DNA of 64,000 bases from contig JAJDTG010000015.1 in NCBI GenBank assembly GCA_022827275.1, positions 83,619-147,618 on the forward strand, in the 5' to 3' direction. Under the pieces are notes generated by a model, which was not told the origin of the DNA, made no database searches, and worked only from the letters and a program-made list of their open reading frames with translations. The DNA is from Candidatus Dadabacteria bacterium. GTDB lineage: Bacteria; Desulfobacterota_D; UBA1144; Nemesobacterales; Nemesobacteraceae. The translations under genes were made by a program, and so were the position numbers. Of this stretch, positions 8,438 through 16,605 are shown piece by piece. Each line of letters starts with the position of its first letter. Position 1 is the stretch's first letter.

Positions 8438-9868
8438 ATGGAGAGAATAACGACTGAAGTGGCGGTAATAGGGGCGGGCCCGGGAGGGTATCCCGCGGCG
8501 TTTGCCCTAGCCGACAAGGGAAAGAAAGTCACGCTTATAGATCCTGAGGCAAACCCCGGAGGGGTCTGTCTCTACAGGGGATGCATACCTTCAAAGGCCC
8601 TTCTTCACGCGGCGAAGGTGGCCGAGGAGGCAAGGGACGCCGTGGATTTCGGCCTTAGCTACGGGGAACCGGAGATAGACCCCGGGAAGCTCTTTTCGTG
8701 GAAAGACGAGGTGATCTCCAAGCTAACGGGCGGGCTTCGCACGCTTGTTAAGGCAAGAAAGGTAAATTACGTGCGGGGGAGGGCGTCTTTTACCTCTTCC
8801 AGCACCCTCCGCGTCGTAACGGCTTCCGGCGAGGAGCGGGAAGTCCTCTTTGAGAGTGCTATTATCTCAACGGGTTCTGTCTCGAGGAGGATCCCGGGAG
8901 TGGACAGTTCCCCGAACGTGGTTGATTCCGACGGCGCTCTCTCCATGGGGGAGATCCCGAGGAGCCTGCTTGTGGTGGGCGGGGGTTACATAGGCCTTGA
9001 GCTTGGGACTTTTTTCTCTTCCCTCGGCACCGAGGTCACGGTCGTTGAGATGCTCCCAGGGATCGTCCAGGGGGTTGACAGGGACCTCGCGAGGGTTCTT
9101 AAAAAGAGGCTCGATCAGAAATTTCGTTCCATAATGCTTGAAACAAAACTGATTTCTATAAGTGAGTTAGACAACGAAGTTAAAGTTTCATTTGAAGCTG
9201 ATGGGAAAAGCTTCGAGGAGAAATACGAAAAGGTTCTGATCTCGGTCGGAAGGGTGCCGTACACAGAAGGTCTCGGCCTTCGGAACACCCGGGCCGTGGT
9301 GGACGAAAAGGGCTTTATAGAGACCGACTCCCAGAGAAGGACGGCCGATCCGGCGATTTTTGCGATCGGGGACGTTGCCGGGGAACCCATGCTTGCCCAC
9401 AAGGCGACCTATGAAGCCAAGATCGTGGCCGAGGTTATAACGGGAGCCAAGACCCAGTATGACCCAAGGGCCGTTCCGGCGGTCATATTTACCGATCCCG
9501 AGATCGCCTGGTGCGGGGTTACCGAAAGCGAGGCCAGGGAGTCGGGGATGGAAGTGGACGTGTCAAAGTTTCCGTGGGCGGCCTCGGGCAGGGCGCTTAC
9601 GCTTAACAGGACCGACGGTCTAACGAAGCTGATAACCCACAAGGGGACCGGGAGAGTGGTCGGCGTCGGAGTTGTCGGACCGCAGGCGGGGGAACTCATA
9701 TCGGAATCCGTCCTGGCGATTGAAATGGGCGCGACCGCTGAGGATATAGCTTTTTCAATACATCCTCACCCGACTCTCACAGAGACCATTATGGAAGCGG
9801 CAGAAGGCATATACGGAGCAAGCACCCACATTATGAAAAGACGTTCGGGCAAATCCTCGCGGAAGTGA
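8438..9868 (+). CDS. lpdA: Dihydrolipoyl dehydrogenase (E3)
   Basis: FAD/NAD enzyme that reoxidises dihydrolipoamide of the complex. The N-terminal FAD fold GAGPGGYPAA is followed by the redox-active disulfide CLYRGCIPSK (~residues 44-53; the usual Asn after CL is replaced by Tyr). Then come the NAD-binding GGGYIGLELG, the FAD motif IFAIGDVAG, and the C-terminal dimer motif HPHPTLTETIMEA carrying the catalytic His-Glu pair. 476 aa, normal length. It begins 6 bp after E2, so it belongs to the same operon; no further gene follows in that direction. Confidence 0.96.
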   Translation: MERITTEVAVIGAGPGGYPAAFALADKGKKVTLIDPEANPGGVCLYRGCIPSKALLHAAKVAEEARDAVDFGLSYGEPEIDPGKLFSWKDEVISKLTGGLRTLVKARKVNYVRGRASFTSSSTLRVVTASGEEREVLFESAIISTGSVSRRIPGVDSSPNVVDSDGALSMGEIPRSLLVVGGGYIGLELGTFFSSLGTEVTVVEMLPGIVQGVDRDLARVLKKRLDQKFRSIMLETKLISISELDNEVKVSFEADGKSFEEKYEKVLISVGRVPYTEGLGLRNTRAVVDEKGFIETDSQRRTADPAIFAIGDVAGEPMLAHKATYEAKIVAEVITGAKTQYDPRAVPAVIFTDPEIAWCGVTESEARESGMEVDVSKFPWAASGRALTLNRTDGLTKLITHKGTGRVVGVGVVGPQAGELISESVLAIEMGATAEDIAFSIHPHPTLTETIMEAAEGIYGASTHIMKRRSGKSSRK

Positions 9869-10288
9869 CGGAGTAATATCCGGACCGCTTAAAGCTTCCT
9901 TTCTTTTTCAACTCATCTTTATAGTAATATCTTCCTTAAGTCTGGTTGCGGGGATTATATGCAACAGAGAATGTTAATCCGGACCGCCCAAGGCCAGCCG
10001 GCAACAGGTTGTTTCTCTCCTTTCTCCATGATATAGTTATGACTGTTCGTAGCTAAAAAGGGCCTCTTGTTAGATTTCCCTGGCATGACACTCGTTACAG
10101 GGAAATAAACGAAACGTTCGACCCTCATATGGCTTTATGTGAGTTTTTGCTAGGATCTGGAGCCGGCTTGGAAGAAACAGCCCGCTCCTTCTTTGCCAGG
10201 TGGCCTGAACCAGGAGACCCGATCTTATTGACAATGCGGGAAGAAGGTGTAGAATTCAACCTTCATTTTTAAACCCTGGAGGATTTTC
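9869..10288. other. Intergenic region between lpdA and rpsT
   Basis: 420 bp without a supported ORF. It contains a 9-bp perfect inverted repeat (ATTTCCCTG at 10074-10082 and its complement at 10098-10106, 15-nt loop) not followed by a T-run, and the rpsT promoter near the right end. A CCGGACCGC octamer-like string occurs twice (about 9880 and 9980) with no evident function. Confidence 0.5.
10228..10255 (+). promoter_or_regulatory. Sigma-70-type promoter for rpsT
   Basis: TTGACA at 10228-10233 and TAGAAT at 10250-10255 with a 16-bp spacer. It lies just upstream of rpsT, predicting a leader of roughly 27 nt with GGAGG in front of the start. Confidence 0.7.
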
Positions 10289-10570
10289 ATGGGCCTTAGA
10301 ACAAAATCGGCGCAGAAACAGCATCGCCAGAACTTGAAGAGACGAGAGAGAAACAGGTTCGTAACGTCCACTCTTAAAACCAAGATAAAGCGTTACTCGG
10401 AAGCTATCGGGAACGAGGACATCGAACAGTCGCAGACTCTCCTGAAGGAACTGGTTTCCCTCACCGACAAGGCCGCCACGAAAGGGGTTATTCACAAGAA
10501 AAAGGCCTCAAGGTACATATCGAGGTTCTCAAAAAAGCTCTCGGCCCTCAACCAGAGCGCCGGCTCCTAG
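10289..10570 (+). CDS. rpsT: 30S ribosomal protein S20
   Basis: Small basic protein (93 aa) that binds 16S rRNA early in 30S assembly. Typical S20 features are the start with KSAQKQHRQNLKRRERN, the helical body, and KGVIHKKKASRYISRFSKKL near the end. ATG 10289 has GGAGG about 8 nt upstream and a strong promoter ahead. It is monocistronic: the next gene, holA, converges and overlaps its last 4 nt. Confidence 0.95.
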   Translation: MGLRTKSAQKQHRQNLKRRERNRFVTSTLKTKIKRYSEAIGNEDIEQSQTLLKELVSLTDKAATKGVIHKKKASRYISRFSKKLSALNQSAGS

Positions 10571-11529
10571 GTTTCCCGCGAGCAAATTCCCAGAAGAAGT
10601 TTCTCAAGAAGCACGTAGTTGTTCCCGGAACTGTTTTTGATTCCGAAGTCCGTTTCCTCTATAAGACCCAGTATCCTGCCTAGATCGCTCTCCCTGAAGT
10701 TGCGCACGCTTTTTTTAAGGTAAAAGACGGCCCCGCGGGACGTTTTTATGGCCTTGGCGATGGCTTCATCGGATTTTCCTTCCCGAAGATGCTGGGACAC
10801 CTTGAATATCTGGCGGAATCTCCAGGCAACCATGTAGAGTATGGAGAGGGGGTCCTCCCTGTTTCTCTCAAGCTCCCGGAGTATCCTGAGAGACCCCTTG
10901 AGGTCCCTGTTTGAAAGCGCGGTTGAGAGGGAAAACACGTTCTCGGTGCTTCGTTTCTCGATAAGCCCCCTTAACTCCCCCTCTCCCACGGGCTTTTTCC
11001 CGTCAACGTAAAGGGATATCTTCCCAAGCTCGTTCTTGACCAGGTTCATGTCCTCGCCGAGCATGGTTTTCACGAAACCCACCGCCCCGGGAGTAAGGGA
11101 TATCCCGAGTCTTTCCCCGAGGCGCCTTATTTCCCGCTCGGGCTTGCTCCCACGGTCAAGATCGACAAGCTTTATGCCTTTTGCGGGCTTTGTCTTCCCT
11201 CTCCGGGATCCCCCCGAGAGCAGGACAAGCACGGAGGAAGAGGCCGGGGCCTCTGAGTATTCGTTTAGGAGCAGAAGATCGTCTTTCCCGAGACCGTCAT
11301 ACCCCTTTGCCACGATCAGTTTTTTCTCGTGGAACATGGGCAGCGTCCTCGCGTCCTCGACTATTTCCTGAAGGGAGGTGTCGTCTAGGTTCCTGCTCTC
11401 AACCAGAAGCTTGGGGGAACCGCTTGAGAGCTTCTTTTTTATCTCCTCGATAAAGTCCTCGACCAGAAGGGGCTGCGTGCTTTTAAGTACGGTTACCGGA
11501 TGAATGTCGATGCTTTTCTCGGAAGGCAC
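10567..11529 (-). CDS. holA: DNA polymerase III delta subunit
   Basis: Clamp-loader subunit that opens the β-clamp. The 320-aa sequence has the HolA pattern: an N-terminal AAA-like fold with LLVEDFIEEIKK, LPMFHEKKLIVAKG and SVLVLLSGG, a middle lid region (LGISLTPGAVGFVKTMLGEDMNLVKNEL has this character), and a C-terminal helical collar (LYMVAWRFRQIFKVSQHL). It lacks a functional P-loop, as usual for delta. GTG 11529 is preceded by GGGAG at ~9 nt. It ends overlapping rpsT by 4 nt on the opposite strand. ndk lies 43 bp upstream on the same strand, so the two may be cotranscribed. Confidence 0.9.
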   Translation of the reverse strand: MPSEKSIDIHPVTVLKSTQPLLVEDFIEEIKKKLSSGSPKLLVESRNLDDTSLQEIVEDARTLPMFHEKKLIVAKGYDGLGKDDLLLLNEYSEAPASSSVLVLLSGGSRRGKTKPAKGIKLVDLDRGSKPEREIRRLGERLGISLTPGAVGFVKTMLGEDMNLVKNELGKISLYVDGKKPVGEGELRGLIEKRSTENVFSLSTALSNRDLKGSLRILRELERNREDPLSILYMVAWRFRQIFKVSQHLREGKSDEAIAKAIKTSRGAVFYLKKSVRNFRESDLGRILGLIEETDFGIKNSSGNNYVLLEKLLLGICSRET

Positions 11530-11572
11530 GACTTGGTTTTCTCCCTGGCCGAGGCGGTCTGCGGGCGGGACC

Positions 11573-11992
11573 CTATCGGCTGTTTATCTCAAGCTCGCTG
11601 AAGAAATATCCTATCTCATAGGCGGCCGATTCCGGAGAATCTGACCCGTGCACTATGTTCTTTTCTATGCCGGAGGCGAAATCCTTTCTTATGGTTCCGG
11701 GATCCGCCTGCTCGGGGTTCGTGGCGCCCATGATGGCCCTTACCCTCGAGATGGCCTCCTCTCCCTCAAGAACCATCACCACGCACGGTCCCGAGGACAT
11801 GAAGTCCGTGAGGCTTGAGAAAAAGGGTCTTTCCCTGTGCACGTGGTAAAACCCCTCGGCCTGTTTCTTTGAGAGGTGTATCATCCTGAGAGCCACAACG
11901 CTTATCCCCTTCTCCTCGAACCTCCGCAGAACCTCGCCTATCAGGTTCGCTCCGACTCCGTCGGGTTTTACTATTGACAATGTTCTTTCCAT
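11573..11992 (-). CDS. ndk: Nucleoside diphosphate kinase
   Basis: Exchanges γ-phosphates between NTPs and NDPs through a phosphohistidine. The 139-aa protein starts [12 protein letters not shown] and carries the active-site block [12 protein letters not shown] with the phospho-accepting His115. The [17 protein letters not shown] nucleotide-binding stretch is also present. Normal length. Same strand as holA downstream (43-bp gap). Confidence 0.97.
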   Translation of the reverse strand: MERTLSIVKPDGVGANLIGEVLRRFEEKGISVVALRMIHLSKKQAEGFYHVHRERPFFSSLTDFMSSGPCVVMVLEGEEAISRVRAIMGATNPEQADPGTIRKDFASGIEKNIVHGSDSPESAAYEIGYFFSELEINSR

Positions 11993-12097
11993 TTTCTGCC
12001 TCCGTTTGTATGTGATTGTGATGACTGTCTGACTGTCAGCTTCGCGGCGGGAGCTAAAACAGGATGCGCCGCTTCAGGGGGACTCGGTACCGTGTGT

Positions 12098-12529
12098 CTA
12101 GTATTCCTTCTCAAGCTTCCCTACCAGGTTCTTCCTTCTCCTTCGGCTTTTTATCCTGAGATACACCTTGTGCTTCAGATCAAGGGTGATCGGCAGGTCA
12201 AACTCACTGCTTACCATCTTGCAGAGCTCTTTTCCCTTGATGCCGGGCTTGCGGGAGATCGCGTCGTTCATGAAAGACCTGATTTTCCTTTTCCGGGTCT
12301 TCTCCGCCTTGTCCAGGATCTCGTTTCTCTCAGAGGCGTTCAGGTTTCTGAGGTAAGCGATCACCTCGGACCTAGTAGGCTCGTTACTCTCTTCTCTGGT
12401 CTTTTCTATCGCTGTTCTTATGAATTCGCTTGAGCTTATGCCTTTGCTGTCTGCGGTCGAACATACGTAGTTATAGTCATTTTCGGGAATCCTGAAACTC
12501 ACGAGCTTGTCTTTAACTTCGGAAGCCAT
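12098..12529 (-). CDS. Small basic protein with ribbon-helix-helix-like N-terminus
   Basis: 143 aa, family not recognised. Residues ~8-45 (KLVSFRIPENDYNYV...GISSSEFIRTAI) look like a ribbon-helix-helix DNA-binding segment: a short β-strand, then two helices. The C-terminal half is strongly basic, ending in a KSRRRRKN cluster. No toxin gene adjoins it (ndk lies downstream, a divergent secreted protein upstream), so it is more likely a free-standing DNA-binding protein than an antitoxin. It is reported as a probable gene from its clean frame and typical composition. Confidence 0.55.
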   Translation of the reverse strand: MASEVKDKLVSFRIPENDYNYVCSTADSKGISSSEFIRTAIEKTREESNEPTRSEVIAYLRNLNASERNEILDKAEKTRKRKIRSFMNDAISRKPGIKGKELCKMVSSEFDLPITLDLKHKVYLRIKSRRRRKNLVGKLEKEY

Positions 12530-12728
12530 AGGTCACTCCGGAAAACCAGGTTCCGGCCATTAATGCTGAATCCGCATCGGGAAATTCCGCCCCCGGTTTC
12601 GGAACTAGATTCTAATTATTACGGTATGAAGAATCAAGTGTTACACGGTTTTCATGCCGTGTTCGCGACCGCGCTCTGGAACAGGGCGGTTTTCTAGGTT
12701 ATTCTGGTAGTGCCTGGTCCTAGTGATT

Positions 12729-14366
12729 ATGAGGGCGAACTCGGAACCACACGTCATTAAGCGAAACGAAGTGAACAACCTTTCCATCGGGCTTCTTTTT
12801 TTCCTGTTGACCGTTTTCCCCGCGGCTTCTTACAGCGGTGCGGTCACGATCGAGGCGATATACGCTGACGTTCCCGGAACCGGGTTTAACGATACGAGCG
12901 GGTTGACCGAGGAGGAAAGGGCGATGCTCGGCGATAACGGCAATAACGCGAGCACGCTCGGGCAGGCGAGAAGAAACGCCTTTGAGCATGCCGCCGGTTT
13001 GCTTGAACAGAGATTGCCGGGTTCGAACACAATCCGGGTTGACGTGTCGTTCAGATTCTTTGAGGATGAAGCCACGGTCGCCAGGGCCTATACGGGGAAA
13101 GCCATAAGTTTCGGGCCGGAAGAACTGCTTCACATAGGGTACCCCCCGGCGCTTGCGGAAAAAATCGCGGGAAGGGCTTTAATAGACGAATCGGTGCCTC
13201 ATCTCGTTGTGGCATTCTCAAGGAGTCTTGAGTTCTATTACGGTTTTTATGGGGAAGCGCCGCCGTTTTCAATAGATTTCGTTGGCATTGCCGTGCACGA
13301 GATCATTCATGGGCTCGGGTTTCATTCCTCCCTTGAGGAAGACGGTTCCTTTCCCAGTGCGACCCTTAACGTGACCGGCGAAACCCAGAGTTTTTCACTT
13401 GATGTGCCGGAGTGGCAGAGAATCTACGACGTGCAGATGTATTCTGAGGAGGACCGTGAATTTATCGTCGATCTTGAGCCGCGGGAAAGGGAGCGGGCCA
13501 TTACTTCTGACACCGGCCTTCTTTGGGGCGGAACCGCGCGGCCCGGGGAGGAGAATTCATGCAGTTACGGACAGCGCATGGCCGAGCTTAAATCCGCCGG
13601 CATAGCTCCGGACGGAAAACCCCGGCTCCACGCTCCCCCGACTTTTGAGGAGGGCAGTTCCATAACCCATGTTCACACGGACACAGAGGATATCATGGAA
13701 TATCTCTACCCCTATCCCGCGGACATGGACCTGAGTCTTGCCATGCTCAGGGACATGGGCTGGGAAATAAACGACGAGGGCTTTCCGCCTTCCTGCGTGC
13801 TGACCGGAATAAGCGTTACGCCGACTTCGGGGCTTGTGACCACGGAGGGGGGCGGGACGGCGGCGTTTCAGGTGAAACTTGAGTCAGAACCGATAAGCGA
13901 CGTAATAATCCCCCTGCGTAGCAGCGATCCGTCTGAGGGAACGGCCGATACCCGGGCGCTTGAATTCACTCCGGATGACTGGGAGGTTTCAAAGACCGTG
14001 ACTGTAACCGGCATGAACGACGGCGATGAGGACGGCGCCAGGCGCTACGCTATCGTGCTTGAGCGGGTGCGGAGCCGGGACAGGTTCTATCATGGCTTCG
14101 ATCCTGATGACGTGTCGTTAACCAACCGGGATAATGATCCGGAACCGGGTGTCCCTTCGCCTGACTCCGCGTCGCCACCGGGGGAGGAGGCGGGACTGGG
14201 CGGCCTCGGATGCGCAATTGCCGCAGAAGAGCAGGTGCAAGACACATCTCGAGGCGGGATGCCTGTCCAGCTTCTGCTCGCCGCGCTTCTCATTTTCGCA
14301 ATTCCGTGGAGAAGCCTGCGAACGCAAAAGCGGCACCTCATCCGGGCGGATTTTCTCTCTGGTTAA
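12729..14366 (+). CDS. Secreted metzincin-like protease with Calx-β-like domain and C-terminal sorting-type tail
   Basis: An N-terminal hydrophobic segment (SIGLLFFLLTVFPAASYSGA) marks it for export. A zinc-binding consensus HEIIHGLGFHS (HExxHxxGxxH) lies near residues 190-200, with a downstream DIMEYLYPYPADMDLSLAMLRDMGW block as in secreted metalloproteases. Residues ~350-460 form a β-rich Calx-β-like domain (TSGLVTTEGGGTAAFQVKL...SLTNRDND). The C-terminus has GCAIA, a spacer, a hydrophobic helix (LLLAALLIFAI), then PWRS and basic residues, matching the layout of CTERM-type sorting signals and resembling the tail of the product at 30948-31722. The start could also be GTG 12723. Substrate unknown. 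Confidence 0.7.
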   Translation: MRANSEPHVIKRNEVNNLSIGLLFFLLTVFPAASYSGAVTIEAIYADVPGTGFNDTSGLTEEERAMLGDNGNNASTLGQARRNAFEHAAGLLEQRLPGSNTIRVDVSFRFFEDEATVARAYTGKAISFGPEELLHIGYPPALAEKIAGRALIDESVPHLVVAFSRSLEFYYGFYGEAPPFSIDFVGIAVHEIIHGLGFHSSLEEDGSFPSATLNVTGETQSFSLDVPEWQRIYDVQMYSEEDREFIVDLEPRERERAITSDTGLLWGGTARPGEENSCSYGQRMAELKSAGIAPDGKPRLHAPPTFEEGSSITHVHTDTEDIMEYLYPYPADMDLSLAMLRDMGWEINDEGFPPSCVLTGISVTPTSGLVTTEGGGTAAFQVKLESEPISDVIIPLRSSDPSEGTADTRALEFTPDDWEVSKTVTVTGMNDGDEDGARRYAIVLERVRSRDRFYHGFDPDDVSLTNRDNDPEPGVPSPDSASPPGEEAGLGGLGCAIAAEEQVQDTSRGGMPVQLLLAALLIFAIPWRSLRTQKRHLIRADFLSG

Positions 14367-14383
14367 GCGAATCCCTGTCGGTG

Positions 14384-14413
14384 TGGACAACCCTTGTTTC
14401 CGTGCTGTATAAT
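14384..14413 (+). promoter_or_regulatory. Candidate promoter for cysC
   Basis: TGGACA at 14384-14389 and a perfect TATAAT at 14408-14413, 18-bp spacer, ~120 bp upstream of the cysC start. Confidence 0.5.
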
Positions 14414-14533
14414 GTTGCCCCAAGAGCTTTGGGAAGAAAGAGGAATTAGCACGAGGAGCTTGGCTGTCTTGCTCTGCTTTTCCTTCTCTTTTTCAATCAT
14501 ATCCGCATCTTACAATCATTGGAGGCAACACAA

Positions 14534-15136
14534 ATGGAAAGGTTTGTTATTCCACATCAGCATGAAATCACTAAAGAGGACAGAAGAAGGCTAAACGGCC
14601 ACGGTTCCTTGATTCTATGGTTCACCGGACTTCCGAGTTCCGGAAAATCCACTCTTGCAAATGAAATCGAAAAAGAACTTATACAGCGAAACCACCGCAC
14701 CTACATACTGGACGGGGACAACGTGAGGATGGGTCTCTGCAAGGACCTTGGTTTTTCCGCCGAGGACCGCGAGGAGAACATAAGGAGAATAGGTGAGGTT
14801 TCCAAGCTTTTCATGGACGCGGGAATTCTTGTCCTCTCAGCCTTTGTCTCCCCCTACCGCGCCGACCGCGACGCCATAAGGGAGCTTGTTGAGGAAGGGG
14901 AGTTCGTCGAGGTGTTCGTTGACTGCTCCGTCGCGCAGTGCGAGCAGCGGGACGTAAAGGGGCTTTACAAGAAGGCCAGAGAGGGGGTCATAAAAGGATT
15001 TACGGGAATTGACGATCCGTACGAGGAGCCCTCTGCCCCCGAAATCGTGGTCGATACGGAGAAACACTCGATCGAGGAGTGCAAGCAGCAGATACTCGAT
15101 TACCTGATCGCGCGCGACGCGGTGAACATGGGATAA
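14534..15136 (+). CDS. cysC: Adenylylsulfate (APS) kinase
   Basis: Phosphorylates APS to PAPS. The 200-aa product carries the P-loop GLPSSGKST (residues 32-40), the LDGDNVRMGLCKDLGFS APS-binding block, and the lid sequence with VKGLYKKAREGVIKGFTGIDDPYE. I chose ATG 14534 because GGAGG lies at 14521-14525; a TTG at 14519 in frame would put the ribosome-binding site inside the gene. It stands alone: no cysDN or PAPS reductase is beside it, so PAPS may feed sulfation or an unlinked assimilation pathway (inference). Confidence 0.95.
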   Translation: MERFVIPHQHEITKEDRRRLNGHGSLILWFTGLPSSGKSTLANEIEKELIQRNHRTYILDGDNVRMGLCKDLGFSAEDREENIRRIGEVSKLFMDAGILVLSAFVSPYRADRDAIRELVEEGEFVEVFVDCSVAQCEQRDVKGLYKKAREGVIKGFTGIDDPYEEPSAPEIVVDTEKHSIEECKQQILDYLIARDAVNMG

Positions 15137-15234
15137 GGGAAGCCCGGGGGGCCGTCTCTTAGAAGCCGCTTCTTTTATTCGCGTTTATAGATCATAATAA
15201 TAGGATTGCGTTAAGGTTTTTCCCGGAAACAAAG

Positions 15235-16530
15235 ATGTCTGCTTCAAACAATGAATCGGGGGCTTCTGACTCAATGAGCCCAGCTCAGCTGATAAGCAAT
15301 ATCGCCGAGAATTCAAGAAAAGCCTCAAGAATCCTGGCTTCCGCCCCGTCTTCCCGGAAAAACGACTTTCTCCTGCGCTTCGCGGACCTTCTGGTAGCTC
15401 AGACGGACGGCCTTCTGTCCGAGAACGCAAGGGACGTTTCGGACGCCGAGGAAAAAGGCCTTTCCACCGCCCTTGTGGACCGCCTGAGGCTTAACCCCTC
15501 GAGGATAAGCTCCTTGGCCGACGGGCTTCGCGAGGTGGCGGAGCTTCCCGACCCCGTGGGCAAGATATCGGCAAAGTGGGACAGGCCTAACGGGATTTCA
15601 GTTGAGAAAAAAAGAATTCCCCTGGGCGTCATAGGGATTATTTATGAGTCAAGGCCGGGGGTTACGGCCGACGCCGCCGGGCTCTGCGTTAAGTCCGGCA
15701 ATTCCGTAATTCTCCGCGGCGGCTCGGAAACGATAAGATCCAACCTTGCCATCTCCCGGCTTATGGCCGATTCCCTATCCCAAAGCGGTCTCTCTCCCCA
15801 CACGGCCCAGGTCGTCCCGGTCGCCGACAGGGAAGTCATAACCGAGATGCTGAAACTCGAGGACAAGATAGATCTCATTATCCCGAGGGGAGGGGAGGGG
15901 CTTATAAGGTTTGTCGCTGAGAACTCCCGGATCCCGGTTCTAAAGCACTACAAGGGGGTCTGCCACGTTTACGTGGATGAGCATGCGGACCTCGGGATGG
16001 CCGAGGAGATCTGCCGGAACGCGAAGGTGCAGAGACCGGGGGTGTGTAACTCGATGGAGACAATGCTCGTGCACTCCTCGGTGGCGGGTGATTTCCTGCC
16101 CGCGGCGATAAAGAGGCTTGAGGGAGAGGGAGTGAGCATAAAGGGCTGCGAGAACACGAGGGGGCTTCTTCCCGGCGTTGCCCCGGCAACGGAAGAGGAC
16201 TGGCACGAGGAGTATCTTGACCTTGTCCTTAACGTAAGGGTCGTCGCGACGATTGACGAGGCTATAGAGCATATACAGACCTATGGCTCCATGCATACGG
16301 ACGCCATAGTTACGGAACATCCTGAAAATTCTGAGAAATTCGTAAAGGAAGTGGATTCCTCCGCGGTCATGGTCAATACGTCGACCAGGTTCAACGACGG
16401 TTTCCAGCTGGGTCTCGGCGCCGAAATAGGCATAAGCACTTCAAAGCTGCACGCCTTTGGCCCGATGGGGCTTGAGGAACTGACCACTTCGAAGTTCGTG
16501 GTAAGAGGAAACGGCCAGATAAGGGGCTGA
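15235..16530 (+). CDS. proA: Gamma-glutamyl phosphate reductase
   Basis: Second step of proline synthesis: NADPH reduction of γ-glutamyl phosphate. The 431-aa protein shows GVIGIIYESRPGVTADAAGLCVKSGN, the active-site Cys in QRPGVCNSMETML (~residue 270), and the C-terminal block HTDAIVTE...NTSTRFNDGFQLGLGAEIGIST. Length slightly above average (~417) because of a Ser-rich N-terminal extension; a downstream Met (MSPAQLIS, residue 14) could be the real start. No proB is adjacent. Confidence 0.95.
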   Translation: MSASNNESGASDSMSPAQLISNIAENSRKASRILASAPSSRKNDFLLRFADLLVAQTDGLLSENARDVSDAEEKGLSTALVDRLRLNPSRISSLADGLREVAELPDPVGKISAKWDRPNGISVEKKRIPLGVIGIIYESRPGVTADAAGLCVKSGNSVILRGGSETIRSNLAISRLMADSLSQSGLSPHTAQVVPVADREVITEMLKLEDKIDLIIPRGGEGLIRFVAENSRIPVLKHYKGVCHVYVDEHADLGMAEEICRNAKVQRPGVCNSMETMLVHSSVAGDFLPAAIKRLEGEGVSIKGCENTRGLLPGVAPATEEDWHEEYLDLVLNVRVVATIDEAIEHIQTYGSMHTDAIVTEHPENSEKFVKEVDSSAVMVNTSTRFNDGFQLGLGAEIGISTSKLHAFGPMGLEELTTSKFVVRGNGQIRG

Positions 16531-16605
16531 ACCTTTCGGGGGCCTGGGGAAATTTCGCGGGATCGCCCGGTTCCGCGAGGGTATGGCAGGGGGCTTTAAA
16601 AACAG

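Noticed and set aside
12098..12529. Antitoxin of a toxin-antitoxin pair
   Set aside because: RHH-like N-terminus, but no small toxin gene is adjacent and the protein is longer and more basic than typical antitoxins.
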